DNA of 64,000 bases from Odontocerum albicorne (GCA_949825065.1 OX463864.1:16319327-16383326); one strand, 5' to 3'; counted from the stretch's first letter, positions 31,941 to 44,403 are shown. Notes: generated from the sequence alone by a model not told the origin. Program-made: numbers and translations.

Positions 31941-32817
31941 GATTGATACCTCTTCAAAAAATCAACATATTACTTGCATCTAGCAAATATTTTTGTTAAC
32001 AATTAAACCTTCAAACGACAATCTCCTGATTTATATATAACAAGAACAATACCGTAGATAAAAAAAATATATATTAATTGATTTGTGATGGAGATTCTGA
32101 CGTCGTGTAATGAAGGAACAGTGAACTGTCAAATCCCGAAGATTTTGACATATGAATCTGCAGACCAGGTCGTCTTCGTGCCCAAATATAATGAGAAATT
32201 TGCAAGATCCTTCAAACATGTTGTCGAAGATCGTGTTTAAACATGTGTTGATACATATTCCATCAATTGACAAAAAAAGTAAACCCCTGCAGAACTTGCA
32301 AGGTATGTGCTGCACATAAGAGGAAGTGAGACCCGGTACATGTGTTAGGAGTGTGATGTAACTCTCCACAAAAGAGAATGTTGCCAGAATTATCAAACTA
32401 AATAAAATTTTCATGAAATATTTTAAACAACTATACAAAGTTTCATTACAATATTCTTAAAATTTATTTAGATATAGCAATTTGAATAAACCTTTCACAA
32501 AAATCAGTAAACCTCAAAAACAAATTGGGCACTGGGTAAGGTTTGTCATGATTTTGATCAGGTTTTAAAGTGTCAAGAAAAGGTGAATTTACTGTTGAAC
32601 AGAAAAATATAAATATTAAAGCAAGAAAGCGGTTTATATTGAGTAAGAATACTTGATTCTTCTAACATTCATAATATTAACACTCAATTCATCGATTCAC
32701 ATTTCAATCTAACTCGCTTTATACTGTTGCTATGTAAATAAATTCATTTGGTTGTTTATAGTTTATAAATAAGGACTCTAGATATAAATCAATCAAACAA
32801 TCTATCCCTTTGAAATC
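31941..32817. other. Spacer
   Basis: A 135-codon minus-strand frame (32031-32438) is cysteine- and leucine-rich, with no motif I recognise. Otherwise AT-rich. Confidence 0.35.
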
Positions 32818-32903
32818 ATGGTTCAATATAAATTAATGAAAAGGTGGAAGTATCTGTCATTTGTCGTTTGCAGACGGGCCACTGCGTGGTGGCTTTACAG
32901 AAT

Positions 32904-33040
32904 GGCTATTGTGGAGATCTTTACAGAAGTTGTGGAGACCTTTACAGAAGTTGTGGAGACCTTTACAGAAGTTGTGGAGACCTTTACAGAAGTTGTGGAA
33001 ACCTTTACAGAAGTTGTGGAGACCTTTACAGGCTATTGTG
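32904..33040. repeat. Tandem array, about 6 x 21 bp
   Basis: The unit 'cctttacagaagttgtggag' (21 bp with one more base) is repeated, flanked by slightly diverged 'ggctattgtggag' on both sides. Because the period is 21 and no frame contains a stop, all three plus frames are open (VETFTE, CGDLYRS, LWRPLQK repeats). I do not regard these as genes. Confidence 0.9.
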
Positions 33041-33374
33041 GAGAATCACAGTCAGGATGATAAAACTATAAACCATGTATTTTTCAGTTGTCTTTTGCAA
33101 GACATATTTAATTTTAAGCTTAATCAGTTGAAACTTTGAATTATCTAGAATTGTAATTTTTTTTAAATTGGTTTTATTATTTTGACTCATATAATTTCAT
33201 AATGTCTTTAGTTTGGTGGCAATAGTTAACATAACATTTTCTGTCAGTAAGATACACATAATATACTCTATTCTGAGTTCCGTTCTTATAAATTCTACAT
33301 TATTAAAGATTTACAGTTTCAACCCGGAAATGGATTAAACTCATCATTTTGTTAAAAATAATTTGAAAATATGC
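33041..33374. other. Spacer
   Basis: No gene recognised. Confidence 0.3.
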
Positions 33375-33740
33375 GTTTTTCTACTCTCTCTCTCCCTGGC
33401 TCCATCCCAACTCATTGTCTGCGAAGACTGTTGGGGTCAGCTCTCCTCGTCCTCAGGTTGTATGCTCTTCTGTCCCGGACTACGTCCCCCAGGCCGTGCC
33501 TCTGCATCAGGTTATCTTTTTGCACCACCCATGAATTCTTTGGCCTTCCTCTGGTTATTATTCGAGGAAGATCCATGGAGATTGCCTGGTTCACAATGTG
33601 ATCGGGTGCTCTGCGTCCAACGTGCCCATACCATCTCAATCGCCTCTCCTCCATCTTGCTGTTGATGTCTGTAACAACCAGGCTTCCACGAATGCGTGAG
33701 CTTCTTATTTTGTCTCTTAGGGACACACCTGCTGACATGC
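33375..33740 (-). pseudogene. LINE-G C-terminal fragment
   Basis: Minus-strand frame: GVSLRDKIRSSRIRGSLVVT, DINSKMEERRLRWYGHVGRR, then RGRPKNSW and ADPNSLRRQ before the stop. LRWYGHVxR and RGRPxxxW are typical of the C-terminal tail of insect non-LTR reverse transcriptases. The terminal untranslated part ends 'gagccagggagag'. The frame is open for about 108 codons, so it may be fairly young, but it is 5'-truncated. Close paralogues: 58605-58918 (plus) and 26098-26215. Confidence 0.85.
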
Positions 33741-34227
33741 GTTTTTCTACTGTATTTATTTTACTTTCATAATATTTTTGACGTTTTATTTTTAAACTGT
33801 ACTGTTATTTTACAATATATTATTATAGTTATAACTACAATTGTTTTGTTATTTCTTGAAACAACTTGTATTAACACATAATTTAAAGACCTATTCAAGA
33901 AAATTTCAATCAGTAAAAAGAAAAATGTTTATATCCCATTGACTAAGAACACTTCCTTAAATGGGTACAATGAAATGTATTGACAACAGTTAAGCATTAC
34001 TAGAAAGTTAACTTCTGTTTGCGTTAATCAATTTCTGGTATTTGGATTAACAGAGGCTGCATTAGGTTAGGGGCAAAATAATATATTTTTAAATTTTATA
34101 TGTCAAAAGTGAAAACAAACATGCAATTAGTAAATGGTACCGTATATACGAGAACATTATAACAGAGAATCGTATTTATTTCTTATCATGTTTTCGTTTG
34201 TTTCAATAATTTTAGAAGGATTTATTA
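33741..34227. other. Spacer
   Basis: AT-rich; no gene recognised. Confidence 0.3.
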
Positions 34228-34805
34228 AACTCAATTTATTCACTTTTTTTTTTTCAAGTTCTTTGGACATTACAGGTTTCCCTAATTCGTGCAATGACAA
34301 AAAAAATTTATAAAAAAATAGGATTTATTTGATAAAACAGTGGTAAAAATGTATATGTTACACTAAAACATTATCACATGTTAAATTATAGAAAAAAAAA
34401 ATTATTTAAAATATTAAAATAAAAAAAAATATTTAAAACACTGAATTTAAATGTTTTTTTTTTATGAAGAAGCTGAGCGACACATGAAACACGTCTATAC
34501 TAGTATGAGGACACATACGGTTAAAAAGTGTGATTGCTCTACCTACCGGCATTTTTAAAGGCAGGTTTGGTGCGACTTATAAGATAGGACAATAGAACAA
34601 TCCATGGGTGCGTTGTCTCAGATAATTATTCATACGAACCAAGACAGTTCAGGAAGGATGGGTTAACTAGATTACCCCTGAACAAACTAAAAAGTAGACA
34701 CCCAATCGAAGAGATCTTCCACTCTCTAATGTAACTAAGTATCCCAAGTAAGAAGACACTTGGATAAAGCCAGGGATAATATCCATACTCTCTCCTGCAG
34801 AGACA
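34228..34805 (-). pseudogene. LINE-L C-terminus and 3' UTR without the MITE
   Basis: Aligns with 18405-19160: 'caagttctttggacattaca' in the UTR, then 'gaagctgagcgacacatgaa', 'ctacctaccggca' and 'ggatgggttaactagatta' in the coding end. It lacks the 214-bp MITE of the other copy. Heavily mutated. Confidence 0.7.
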
Positions 34806-34935
34806 ATACATAATTTGCAAAAAAACAACAGGTAATTTAATTCAGACACACACTTTTAATGGATCTGGGTTTGTTGCCTTTCATTTGTCGTGCCCCTAGT
34901 AAACTAAGCTTTTGCCTGTATCTCACTGAGGACAT
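34806..34935 (-). mobile_element. Family D repeat, truncated
   Basis: Contains 'aaacaacaggtaattta', 'cctttcatttgtcgtgcccc' and 'tatctcactgaggac'. Confidence 0.75.
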
Positions 34936-35601
34936 CCAACCTAACTAACGCTTCATTGTGGCCCTCACGTTGCTACCAAAGGCACCTAAACAATATGGAC
35001 TTGTTGCCCGTACGAGTATACATACATACTTTCGGCAAGTTCAAACAGTTTAGCTACCTTATTCGTGACGTAAAACAGCAGATAGCCTTAACTGGTAAAG
35101 CTTATCGTCGTTGTGCAAGTACAATATATGTACGGCCACGTGCATGAACAAGATATAAAGTAAACTGTGGGCTTACGAAGTCTTTTTTTTTTTATCTTTT
35201 GGAGTGTCGTAAGGCTTAACACATTAAAAAACAACGGTCTAAGTAAGCCTCTTAAAATCAAACCAAATAAAGCTCATTGCATTCATTTTCTGGGTTGAGT
35301 ACCAAGTTAATCGATCAAATGATCACATAATCCACTCTGAGGTCGCTCCTGCATACGTTGATATCGACAGTTTGATCCGGTTAACGCGGCGGTCACAACA
35401 GACAACAGATAATAATGCATACTGGATAATATAAACGGGAAATTATGTAATGATTAAATTATTAGTGGCCACGCTGCTGCAGATAATGTCCAACTAGAAA
35501 GTTAAGCCGATCTCGATTGTTTTGTAACTGGGTTAACCAATCGGCCAGAATGTTTGTTAACTTTGATATGAGCTCACGCAAAATGCGTATGGTTGTACAT
35601 A
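34936..35601. other. Spacer
   Basis: One TACGAGTA at 35011. A minus-strand open frame (35462-35653) overlaps the following MITE and is not a gene. Confidence 0.35.
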
Positions 35602-35605
35602 TTAA

Positions 35606-35837
35606 CGTGTTCCTCGCGGGAAGCACAAACGCCTGTGATCTGATCTGTAGCATTCCTTTGTGTATTTTACGTAATGTTTAGTTTATCTCCTTTATTTAAT
35701 GAGTCTCCTTAAGAGTAATGACTATTATTTATTATCAGAAAATTACTTAAATGTCATGTTTACTTGGTGTTGTAATCAAATATCAGTGGTTCTAAACAAA
35801 ATACGCGTGGAATTTGATTTTTAACGCGGTGTACATG
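35606..35837. mobile_element. TTAA-flanked MITE family 2, copy 1 (232 bp)
   Basis: TTAA at 35602-35605 and 35838-35841. Ends are CGTGTTCCTCGCG and (reverse complement) the CATGTACACCGCG type. It is the reverse complement of 55873-56160, which carries about 55 extra bases. No coding sequence. Confidence 0.8.
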
Positions 35838-35889
35838 TTAAAAACTTGTAGGTTTATGACAGCAGATACCATGATTCCGATTTATGTAG

Positions 35890-36700
35890 ATTCAATCTGT
35901 TGATAAGCCCGTTTAGAGAGCAAACTCTCCTCAAGGGCGCTTCAACTCGAGACTCTAGCCCACTATTAATAACAAAATAAGTATAAATAAGTTAAGTGAA
36001 CAAAAGTAATGGCTGCAGCCATTAGATAAAGTATTTTCCAGCATCTGCATACGTTCAGAAAAACATATTTGACGAGAGAAAAGCAGAAAACGTATCAAGG
36101 AGAGACGATTTTTCAAATAAACCTTTATAGATCTTCAGATATGTGACAGTAAAATATTAGGCTTTAGTTGTAGTGTATCGATAATAGTATGTATGATACG
36201 TAGTGTTGATAATACATTTTGATAAGACTCCGAAAACGGGTCGTCTTCAAGTGCTTTCTAAAGCTACACGCGACCATTCCACGCCACAAGACCAGTAACG
36301 GTAAAAGTTCTATCATACCCGTAATACCCCAGCTAATTAAATCGATCGGAACAACAAATTTATTAGATGACAAAGAAATCGACATTAAGGTGTTACTTCA
36401 TTCCGAAGGAACATCTCTCAGAGACAGATTCGTAAGATACAATGGAGACATCCCATTAAGGGACTTGAATACAAGGAGACAACGTTTGAAATCTACCTTT
36501 TCGCGACCCTTGAGCTAATGTAGACTTTTTGAAAGCGGACTAACATGACAATATTTATGACTACCATATATCAGTCTAGCAGCTGCATTGAAAACAGACT
36601 GGACTCTAGAAATTTGCGAATCAGGCAGACCACAATAAATGGAATTACAATAATCCAGACGTGATACAACAAATGAAATAATTAAGAGTTTTTATTTCCC
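35890..36700 (-). pseudogene. LINE-M, CR1/L2-like C-terminus plus full 3' tail
   Basis: This is the longest LINE-M copy. The minus strand from 36680 reads SRLDYCNSIYCGLPDSQISR, then VQSVFNAAARLIYGSHKYCH, KVDFKRCL, YLTNLSLRDVPSE and later RHHVRSFRKHLKT-like sequence. 'SRLDYCNSxxxGLP...xQxxxNAAARLI' is the well-known end of CR1/L2-clade reverse transcriptases. Stops interrupt it. The tail (36160-35890) contains the blocks that define all the shorter LINE-M copies and ends 'gtttagagagcaaactctcc'. It is therefore the key that links those anonymous tails to a CR1/L2-like LINE. Confidence 0.85.
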
Positions 36701-37423
36701 TAATCGGAACACATCGGCGTATGATTTTTGACTTTCTTAGACTATAAAAGCTCGAAGAAACTGTACAATCTATTTGTTTATCGTAATAATAGAGCTTACT
36801 ACCAAGAAAGCGACCAAGAAACTTATAACTATCTTTTAAAAAAAATACATCTTATACCGGACACTTCGTCACAAAACGCCAAGAATCTACAATAGTAAAA
36901 GTTAACTGTGTTACAAGTTACTTTAATTCATTGACGTTAACATCGCCTTAGACACAGGTTGTGCGGAAAGTGGAACGTGAATAATAAATTAAATTATTTT
37001 TACGGCGTTATGCTAATATTGTTCTCGAAAACGGGTCCTCTTTCAGGCAGGAACCGGATTGGGTCGCCGACTGTCATTTCAATAATATCGATAAGGCCCG
37101 ATTGACCTTTTAAACTAGAAAAAAAAAACTAGAGAATTATCGTTTTGACTGTATTGAAAAGTATAATATATAAGTGAAGGTAAAGTAAAACATTTATGAA
37201 AATGTCATTGTAAACGTTTTTTATTTTACGTTCTTGTAAAAAAAAATGGTTGGCATTGTGTATGTGTATCGAATAATTATTAAAATTCGACTTTACTTCC
37301 GGCATTTCTGTTTTTTTTTTGTGTAAAATATATAAAAAGCCTGATGCATCATCAACTCAGTTTTTATTAATTTATTCGTATGGTACATGTTGAAGAACGT
37401 GACCGGGAGATAATACTGTTTTT
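36701..37423. other. Spacer
   Basis: No gene recognised; 'ctattgtaaaagcg'-like LINE-M sequence may extend a little further. Confidence 0.3.
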
Positions 37424-37590
37424 GGATCCAGTAATCGAGCGTGTGTGCTTAGAACCACTGGAGTAGGCACGGAGTACGCTATTCCCCATCGCACATTTTA
37501 GAATACTGCACCGCACGCAAAGAGGCAACGACACTCGCACACGTCTGGTTCGTGATAGAAGTGTTACCGGACGAACTCTTTTATAGGATA
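37424..37590. repeat. Dispersed repeat of unknown class, copy 2
   Basis: Partner of 1-200, sharing 'agaaccactggag', 'cactcgcacacg' and 'gtgttaccggacgaactctt'. Confidence 0.45.
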
Positions 37591-38096
37591 TATTTATGAT
37601 TTAATGCCTACTACACGTGACGCGTATAATAGAAGGCACACTACAACGTAGGAGGTTAGGGTACATGACATTAGTATCACCGAAAATGACTTTATAATAA
37701 CAATTTATGATTGGCAATTCGCATAGGCGCCCTCCCGCGGAGATTCGAATGGGGAGGTATTTTATCTCTAAATTACAATTTAGTCCCTTTCGAACAATCC
37801 ATCTGTATTTTATCGGCTGTCTATAATTGAGTTAGACTGGTCATCCTTCCGATCCAATTTAAGCTGCAACTCTGCGATGGTTATCCTGTGGCACAGGACT
37901 GAGACGACAAGGTCATCTACATAACTAGGCCACGAAGGTCGTCATAGATTCGGATGAAAAACAATAGTCTGTCGTGAATCGATAGTCAATATATTTCCCA
38001 TCAATGACGTAGTGTGCTTCTTGATTCTCCATTTTCCCTCCTCCCAATATCCTGTCGTACCTCCTAACCGCAGATGAAATAGTTATACGAGTATTT
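37591..38096. other. Spacer
   Basis: No gene recognised; TACGAGTA at 38086 directly precedes SINE-B. Confidence 0.3.
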
Positions 38097-38258
38097 GCAT
38101 GGCCGCGCGGTAACGCACAGGACTTACGTGCGGAAGGTCGTCGGTTCGAATCCCGCGTTGTGCTACTCCCCTCGAACGACGAAGGCACTTTTTCCGCCTA
38201 GTGTTCGAGGGCATGAGGATATCTAGGACTTCGGTCATATCTATTCTTTTTTAATAAA
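38097..38258 (+). mobile_element. SINE-B head copy
   Basis: tRNA-like head: 'catggccgcgcggtaacgca', 'acttacgtgcggaaggtcg', box B GGTTCGAATCCC, then 'gtgctactcccctcgaacga', 'ttttccgcctagtgttcg' and 'cttcggtcatatctattc'. Ends in a T/A tract. Confidence 0.85.
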
Positions 38259-39004
38259 AAAAATCGGCAAATTATTCCTGTCTTCTGGTTACCGTACAAT
38301 TATATAATTATAAAAACACTTACTTCGTGTACTGTTTTGCTTTTTTTTTGTACTGGTTGATATGTATTTATTTCTTGAACGAATTAGATAAATTTTTATA
38401 GTATGAAGGATTCTAAAATGAAATAAACAAATGTCATTTAAACGGAGTTTAAATTAATTGGGCCTAAGCTAATCTATCCCGGGTCCCACTCTTCAGTATG
38501 TTCGTATCGCCAATTCGGATATGTCGAGGGCTACCAAACGAATGAATGAATACAAACAAAAGAACCTTTACTTCTTTTAAATAAGTTAAGAGACATATTT
38601 TCTTAAAAAGTAAATAAATACCTTTAGCTTGAAGATTTCTTGTTGTTTGTCAAAAAGTAGAAATTTCAAAACTCACCTGAAAGAAAAGAAACAAAAAATT
38701 AGAAAATTTAATCTTACGTGAGTAGTAAAAGTTTAAAAACCATATAAAACATCTCTGAAACTTTGCATAGCATGGGTTAATATTCTAGTCCAGCGATTCT
38801 CAATTAAATGTAGTCACGCAACCCTTTTATATTTTTATAAAACAAAAAATAAACTCTTAAATATTTTAGCGAAACACAAACAAAATGCGGCGCAGGTCAA
38901 ATGCCTTTAAATTTAAAGTTACATTTTTTCCAGGTGGAAAACAACTACACGTTTTGTCCTCTTTTATGTCAAATAAATAAAAACTTATGTCAGACTTGAG
39001 TGAG
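38259..39004. other. Spacer
   Basis: AT-rich; 'agcgattctcaattaaatg' near 38792 followed by 'cacgcaaccc' may be a decayed hAT end. No gene recognised. Confidence 0.3.
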
Positions 39005-39170
39005 ATGTTTAAATAAATAAATATAAGTTTATTGATAGCAATATATTATGTACATACTCGTATATAAACATATTCTTAAATTGCATACACATCTCAAAAT
39101 AATTGCGAAGAAAATACATTTAAGAGAGACGCTTTCAAAAGAAGCTTTCTGGGCTCAGCTTATAGCATGC
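39005..39170 (-). mobile_element. Family E repeat carrying a 6-bp insertion
   Basis: Aligned to 50400-50530. At 39055-39062 it reads TACTCGTA where the paralogue reads only 'tacata|tat'. Confidence 0.7.
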
Positions 39171-39760
39171 TTGTTAAGTTTATTTAATGCGGGGCACAAG
39201 TGATACATGGCTTGCTCTTATATAGAGCAAGACAAACTTGTAACAATACTGTACAAAATATATTCAGAGCATTGTGACACAGAGTATTGTCAATATAGTG
39301 AATACAAAATGTACTCACATATCAACACGACTCTTTACAATTTATATTCACAAGTTATAAACATGACAGAAATAAACATTAGTTACATTTAACCTTCAAC
39401 TCAAAACAATACTTAAACTTTTCAAAAAAAATCTTTTACCATCCTAAATGTTACACAAAAATTCAATTGCAATTCAGCCTAATCAGTTTTCTGTCATAAA
39501 CAAAATTTATATTAATATCAACTTTTTAATTCATTAAACACGGACCTCTAACAACGGATCTCTAACAACCGATCTCTAGCAACGCTATGCTACCATGTTA
39601 AGTTTATTTAATGCGGGGCGCAAGTGAAACATGGCTTGCTCTTATATAGGGCAAGACAAACTTGTAACAATTCTGTACAAAATATATTCAGAGCACTGTG
39701 AGTATTGTCAATATAGGGAATACAAAATGTACCCACATATCAACATTCGGTCGAGATACA
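39171..39760. repeat. Family K, two direct copies 424 bp apart
   Basis: 39171-39335 and 39595-39745 both read 'gttaagtttatttaatgcgg', then 'acatggcttgctcttatata', 'caagacaaacttgtaacaat' and 'attgtcaatatag.gaatac'. Matching short open frames in both copies reflect the duplication and not a gene. Confidence 0.85.
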
Positions 39761-40639
39761 CCCCACCAATAGAGGACGAGGCCGGCTGTGAAAACATTAA
39801 TTTATTGCGTAACGTTTGTCATGTATAAGTTGTTTTCAAACAGAAGCACATTCTGTAATACTGCGATGAAAATTGAGTTAATAATTTCCGAAGGGAACTC
39901 CACTCGACCTTACATCGGTGCATCTTCAGACCGATTGGCTACTCCGATCTGGTGGTGTCAAAGGATAGTTTTGTTGCATTTGAAATTTTCTGTAAAAGTA
40001 CTGGCTACTTTCTGGGCTGTTTGAACTCCAGGTCTTAAGGCACTTTAGAAGAAAACAAAAAAAAAATCTGTTCTATGAGTCATTTACCTTTGCCCGTGAT
40101 GTCGGACCATAAGTCCTTCATCACTTCTATTTTTTTCACACAGGTCTGTCGCCACCGGGGAAGAACTCCATTTGGGCAGTACCTTCTTCGTCTCTATGTG
40201 ACGCGACGCTCATAAAAGAAATTAAAAAGCTTTCGATCTTCTAGTTTAGATCGTGCTGGATGGGGGTGGGATCGAACTGAAGTGAACTATACAAACTCAT
40301 TTTAAAATCACACCCTACTCAAAACTAGAGCGAGGGTGGCTTCCTACCATACGAAATACAGATTTAAACACGAAGCGTAACCAATCACAGCCTTCTCCAA
40401 GTATTTAGCGGTAGTACAGTTTACAGTCCATGTAATATGCAGGTTCTGGATTATAATCACAAAGGCAGTTTAGTACATACCATAAGTTGTGCAGGAAAAA
40501 CGATCTGTCCCAAATATTGTCACCTCAGCCAGATATTAAACGTTTGTAAATTTTTTGTATCTTTTAATGTGCATATGGAGTTTTCTATTTTTTAATAGAG
40601 TATAGCCTGAAAAATGTCGAGTGTCCTTACGACTAAGCT
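39761..40639. other. Spacer
   Basis: 40205-40265 matches 19595-19660. A family E scrap (gagatacaccccaccaata) lies at 39750-39775. No gene recognised. Confidence 0.35.
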
Positions 40640-40842
40640 CGCCCTCCCAATTGTGGGAATGTGTCTCGGCTGTGAGGATGTTGCGGGTTGAGCCCGAATC
40701 TTTTGGTGGCTTCTTTCTTGAATATGTTTTCTTTTCCTTTACCTTATTTATTTAATTTTATTGTACTTTCATTGCAAATACAACCTGGTGGGATTATTGC
40801 CAGGTGGCAATCTCTTCCAACCAACCAGACAAAAGTAAATTA
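40640..40842. mobile_element. Family E fragment (+) followed by SINE-A tail (-)
   Basis: 40640-40745 has 'tgtgtctcggctgtgaggat' and 'gttgcgggttgagcccga'. 40775-40842 is a minus-strand SINE-A tail ('caggtggcaatctcttccaa'). Confidence 0.65.
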
Positions 40843-40954
40843 AGCAAGTTACCTTAGCGTGTGATTTCGGGATAGATATTTTGTATTCACTGTTAGATTA
40901 TATTGACTGCTTATTTATTGTAATTTTTTTTAACGTGTTATTTACATGTTCAAA

Positions 40955-41110
40955 GGTGTGGGCTGAAAGCCATCTGATGTCTCTATTGGTGGGTGTGTAT
41001 CTCGGGGGGGGGGGGGGGGGGAGTGTTATGAGACGAGCCCAGAACTTTTAATATCTCCTCTCTTAATGTATTTCCTTCTCTATTATCTTGAAATGTATAT
41101 TCGATTTCAA
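40955..41110 (+). mobile_element. Family E fragment with poly-G expansion
   Basis: 'gtgggctgaaagccatctga' leads to 'ggtgtgtatctc', then about 16 consecutive G where other copies have only 'ggccgggggga'. It resumes with 'gttatgagacgagcccag'. Confidence 0.75.
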
Positions 41111-41894
41111 ATTATATGTACTTAAATACTTATATTTATTAATATTTGTTTAACTTTTTTAATATATCGCGAAACTCTTAATTTTACCACACAGAAACCT
41201 AGAGACCTGTGGAACCCCGTTCGTGAAACTTTGTTCTAGTATTTAGATTATAACAAAATAACATCCACGCGAACGAAGTCGCGGGCTAAGCTAGTATCAT
41301 ATTTAAGAACTGTATCAATTTATGATATATAAAGTACATATATTGCGATCCGCGAAGCTGAGTAATAAATGAAATATTTAAGGAATTCCATTATCATTTA
41401 GGATAATATGTCAGTCGGCGTATCTCAAACTGGGCGGTGCGTTTAGCATAGTAAATAGTAGGTGTCTTTTTATTAAATATTCGCGTCCTTGTAGGCCACA
41501 TGCTACTTCTCTCGGATCGGGCACGCTTCCTACTCGCATTTTAACCGTGTAACCGTAAACGTCATTTTGGCAGTTTGGATAACTGGATCAGTGAGTCAAA
41601 CGTGAGTTAAAATTCAATCATTTACGTTGTATTATGTTTTTTTTTATGAATATTTGTCAAATTGGGGACAAATTATGATTGAGTATTTATTTCTTTATTA
41701 TTTTCTACTAAATGCGGTGAAAATGCGTGGACGAAGAACATCTGATATTGCGTTGTATGTTAAAAGCCAGGGAACGATCGGATTAAATATAAATTTTAGT
41801 AAGATACGAATCATTTTTATATTTCTCAACGCCAAAATTTGTCTCGTGAGAGCTCTGGTTTTCTTTGAATTCGTACGATTGAATTCGTACGATT
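41111..41894. other. Spacer with diverged relative of 50000-50170
   Basis: Positions 41690-41800 share 'gaacatctgatattgcgtt'-like and 'gatcgga' blocks with 50130-50165. 'gaattcgtacgatt' is tandemly duplicated at about 41868-41895. No gene recognised. Confidence 0.35.
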
Positions 41895-42165
41895 CCAGTT
41901 GTAATTGAGTGTCACTGTTTGTCAGGTTGATGAGAACGTGCAATGGGGTTTTGTTTTCGTGTAATCAAAAATCGGAAAGAAGTATCGATTTATTTTTATA
42001 TGCTAAATATCCTCAGTGAGATACAGGCAAAAGCCTAGTTTACTGGGGATATGACAAATGAAAGGCGACAAACCCAGATCCATTAAAATATTGTATGTCT
42101 TAATTAAATTACCTGTTGTTTTTTCGCAAATTATGCATATTTCTTGTCATGTGTAATAATAAATA
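41895..42165 (+). mobile_element. Family D repeat
   Basis: From 'ccagttgtaattgagtgtca' to the 'aataaataataaat' end. Confidence 0.8.
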
Positions 42166-42593
42166 ATAAATTGTAATTTTTATTTTGTATACTGTTTAAT
42201 TTATTTGTATTTCGTATTGGTTCGACTTCATTTTGTGATCAAGTTACGTTATTAGATAATCTAGGCATATAATAAAAGAGTAAATAAATACGAGTATTAC
42301 TTGAACCTGAAGACAGAGTGTAGTGTTAGGTTAATTATGGTCCAGACAATAGGTGGCCCTATCTGGGTAATACAATCTAGGCAATAACGGAACGCACTAA
42401 CTATTGTCAACCTAGATCGAGTGCCTAGGTGTAATTTTATCATTATACAGTTGACATATTTTTATTTCAGTATAATACAATGATTAAAGTTGTAATTTTG
42501 GAAAATTGCCTTCTAGGTGCATTTTGTACTGATTACTCTATCTTAAAATCATGCTATAATACCTGTATGAAAAGTTGTTTCCGTATCTCTGAA
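42166..42593. other. Spacer
   Basis: No gene recognised. Confidence 0.3.
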
Positions 42594-42850
42594 TTCTGTG
42601 GCCTAGTTAGTTAGAGGCTTGTCGTACAGCCCGAGAGTTGCGGGCTCGATTCCTAAGATTTTTTGTTTGATTTTGACTTAAGGCTTCTTGGTTGGTTTGA
42701 AAAGATTACCGCATGGCAATGAGTACACATGAGGGTAGTACCGATCTTACTACAGTGATTCAAAACCCAAATGCTTGATACTGGGGCTGAAGAAAATTTG
42801 GTCTCCCGGGCAGTCTTCAATGTATTACCAGTTCAGACATGTTGAAGTGT
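42594..42850 (+). mobile_element. SINE-A with longer tail
   Basis: Head 'tggcctagttagttagaggc' with box B 'gggctcgattcc', tail 'gattaccgcatggcaatgag', then the SINE-A-associated block 'caaaacccaaatgcttg' and 'ggtctcccgggcagtc'. Confidence 0.7.
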
Positions 42851-43849
42851 ACTATAGGAATGAAAAAAGAGGAAAAAATGTCACAATCTATACTGTGCTG
42901 GCTAGGACATCTACACCGTACGCAGAAAACTCCTCCAAATAATACTTTCTTCATAGCAGAGTTGTCCATGTGACATGGCTGGATGGTGACATGGAAGACT
43001 GTCGCAATGTGTAGTAATTGAAAAATGTAGAAATATATATTTTAGATAAAAAATAAGAAAAAACATTAAAAAAGGTTTTCTCACTAGCACTTCCTTGCCA
43101 GATAAAATTGAATTTAATTATATAATCTGCCAGGCAACCGTGACTGAGTGATAGCTAATAACAAATTGTCACTCGCGTCACGTGGTCACGCACTATTTAG
43201 TGACAGCACAGTTCGCATTCATGTCACTGGACCGGGTCACCCAGGACGGGACTTTCCAACACGAAAGAATGTTAAATAGCCGGCTGGAATGCTAATTTTG
43301 ATCGAACATATTTATTTTGTATGCTAATCAATAACGAAAATGTCGCAAGAACAAATTGGGCACCTACCTTTTCTGTCATAGTGCTTACTGTACAGACATT
43401 TTATGAAAAGATTAATTGAAATACACACCATCACGCCATCTCCCTGACGTGGTACGCAGTCACATAACCTTCGCCTCTTACACATAATCATTCTTCATTC
43501 TTCTACATTCATACACATAATCATTCTTCATCCATACACAAAATCCTTTGCGGAGCCTGTAACCGCTATAGGACGCGTCCCCAGGTGGTGAATAGGGGAA
43601 TGCTCGGCAGATATGCAGGGGAAGAGGGAAATAAAATACCTCTCGTGGACCAACAGGTAGTAGCGACTGATCCATAGTGGGTGGCTACAAATAGCGTCTG
43701 TTCTCACGTTAGAGGCGGCTGAACACAAAATTCACCAGCACGTATGGCAAGCGTGGTGTTTTAATGCCAAAAACCTTCGAAACAAACCATGGAAAGGTCG
43801 ATTTTTACGAGAAAAGACCAAGACAGGGAAGCATGGAAGGTTTTAGAAG
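42851..43849. other. Spacer
   Basis: 'gcgtcacgtggtcacgc' at about 43176 is a near-perfect palindrome around CACGTG. 'cacacataatcattcttcat' is locally repeated at 43480-43530. No gene recognised. Confidence 0.35.
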
Positions 43850-44330
43850 AGGCCTACATCCAGCAGTGGAGAGACGGGTGAAGAAGGAAGGGATCATACA
43901 GCTCCTACGATTTCCCTGACTTTCTACGTTTCCTTCTTTCAAAACATCCTTCACTTGATCCAACCATACTTTAATTGGTCTTTTTCTACCACGCCTTCCA
44001 CTTACATATGCATTAAACATTTTTTATGTTTGTCTTTCTTCATTTATTCGTTTCGTTCTTTATAAATATAATTTTCTTGAGCTAATAAAACTTTTCTTGG
44101 TCTTCCTCTCTCACTCCTTCTACTCACATTTGCACTGTAAATTTGTTTTGTTAGCGTTTCTTCGTGCATTCGTTCTACATCCCCAAATCATCTTAGAGGG
44201 CTATTCGTATTGTTTTATTGTATTACACTTCGTTGTACAAGCGTCTTATCAACTCCACGGATGTCGTCTTCTCAATCCTACTTATTCCGTCGACCTTGTT
44301 CGCTAACGCTACCCTACTTTCAGCGTCCAT
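43850..44330 (-). pseudogene. LINE-F 3' region, two antisense pieces
   Basis: A minus-strand segment at about 44020-43900 reads MFNAYVSGRRGRKRPIKVWL, then DQVKDVLKEGNVESQGNRR. This is the RGRPxKVWLDQVxDxLKEGN tail that defines LINE-F. A second partly overlapping piece follows at 44095-44330. Confidence 0.75.
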
Positions 44331-44403
44331 TTCAGCTCATCCATTTTCAAAGAACAACATTCAATATCTCAAATTTCTAATTAGTTCCCTTGCATTGTGG
44401 TTT

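Noticed and set aside
32031..32438. 135-codon minus-strand frame as a secreted or membrane protein
   Set aside because: Hydrophobic start is plausible but no family motif, no convincing promoter, and the length is within chance for AT-rich DNA.
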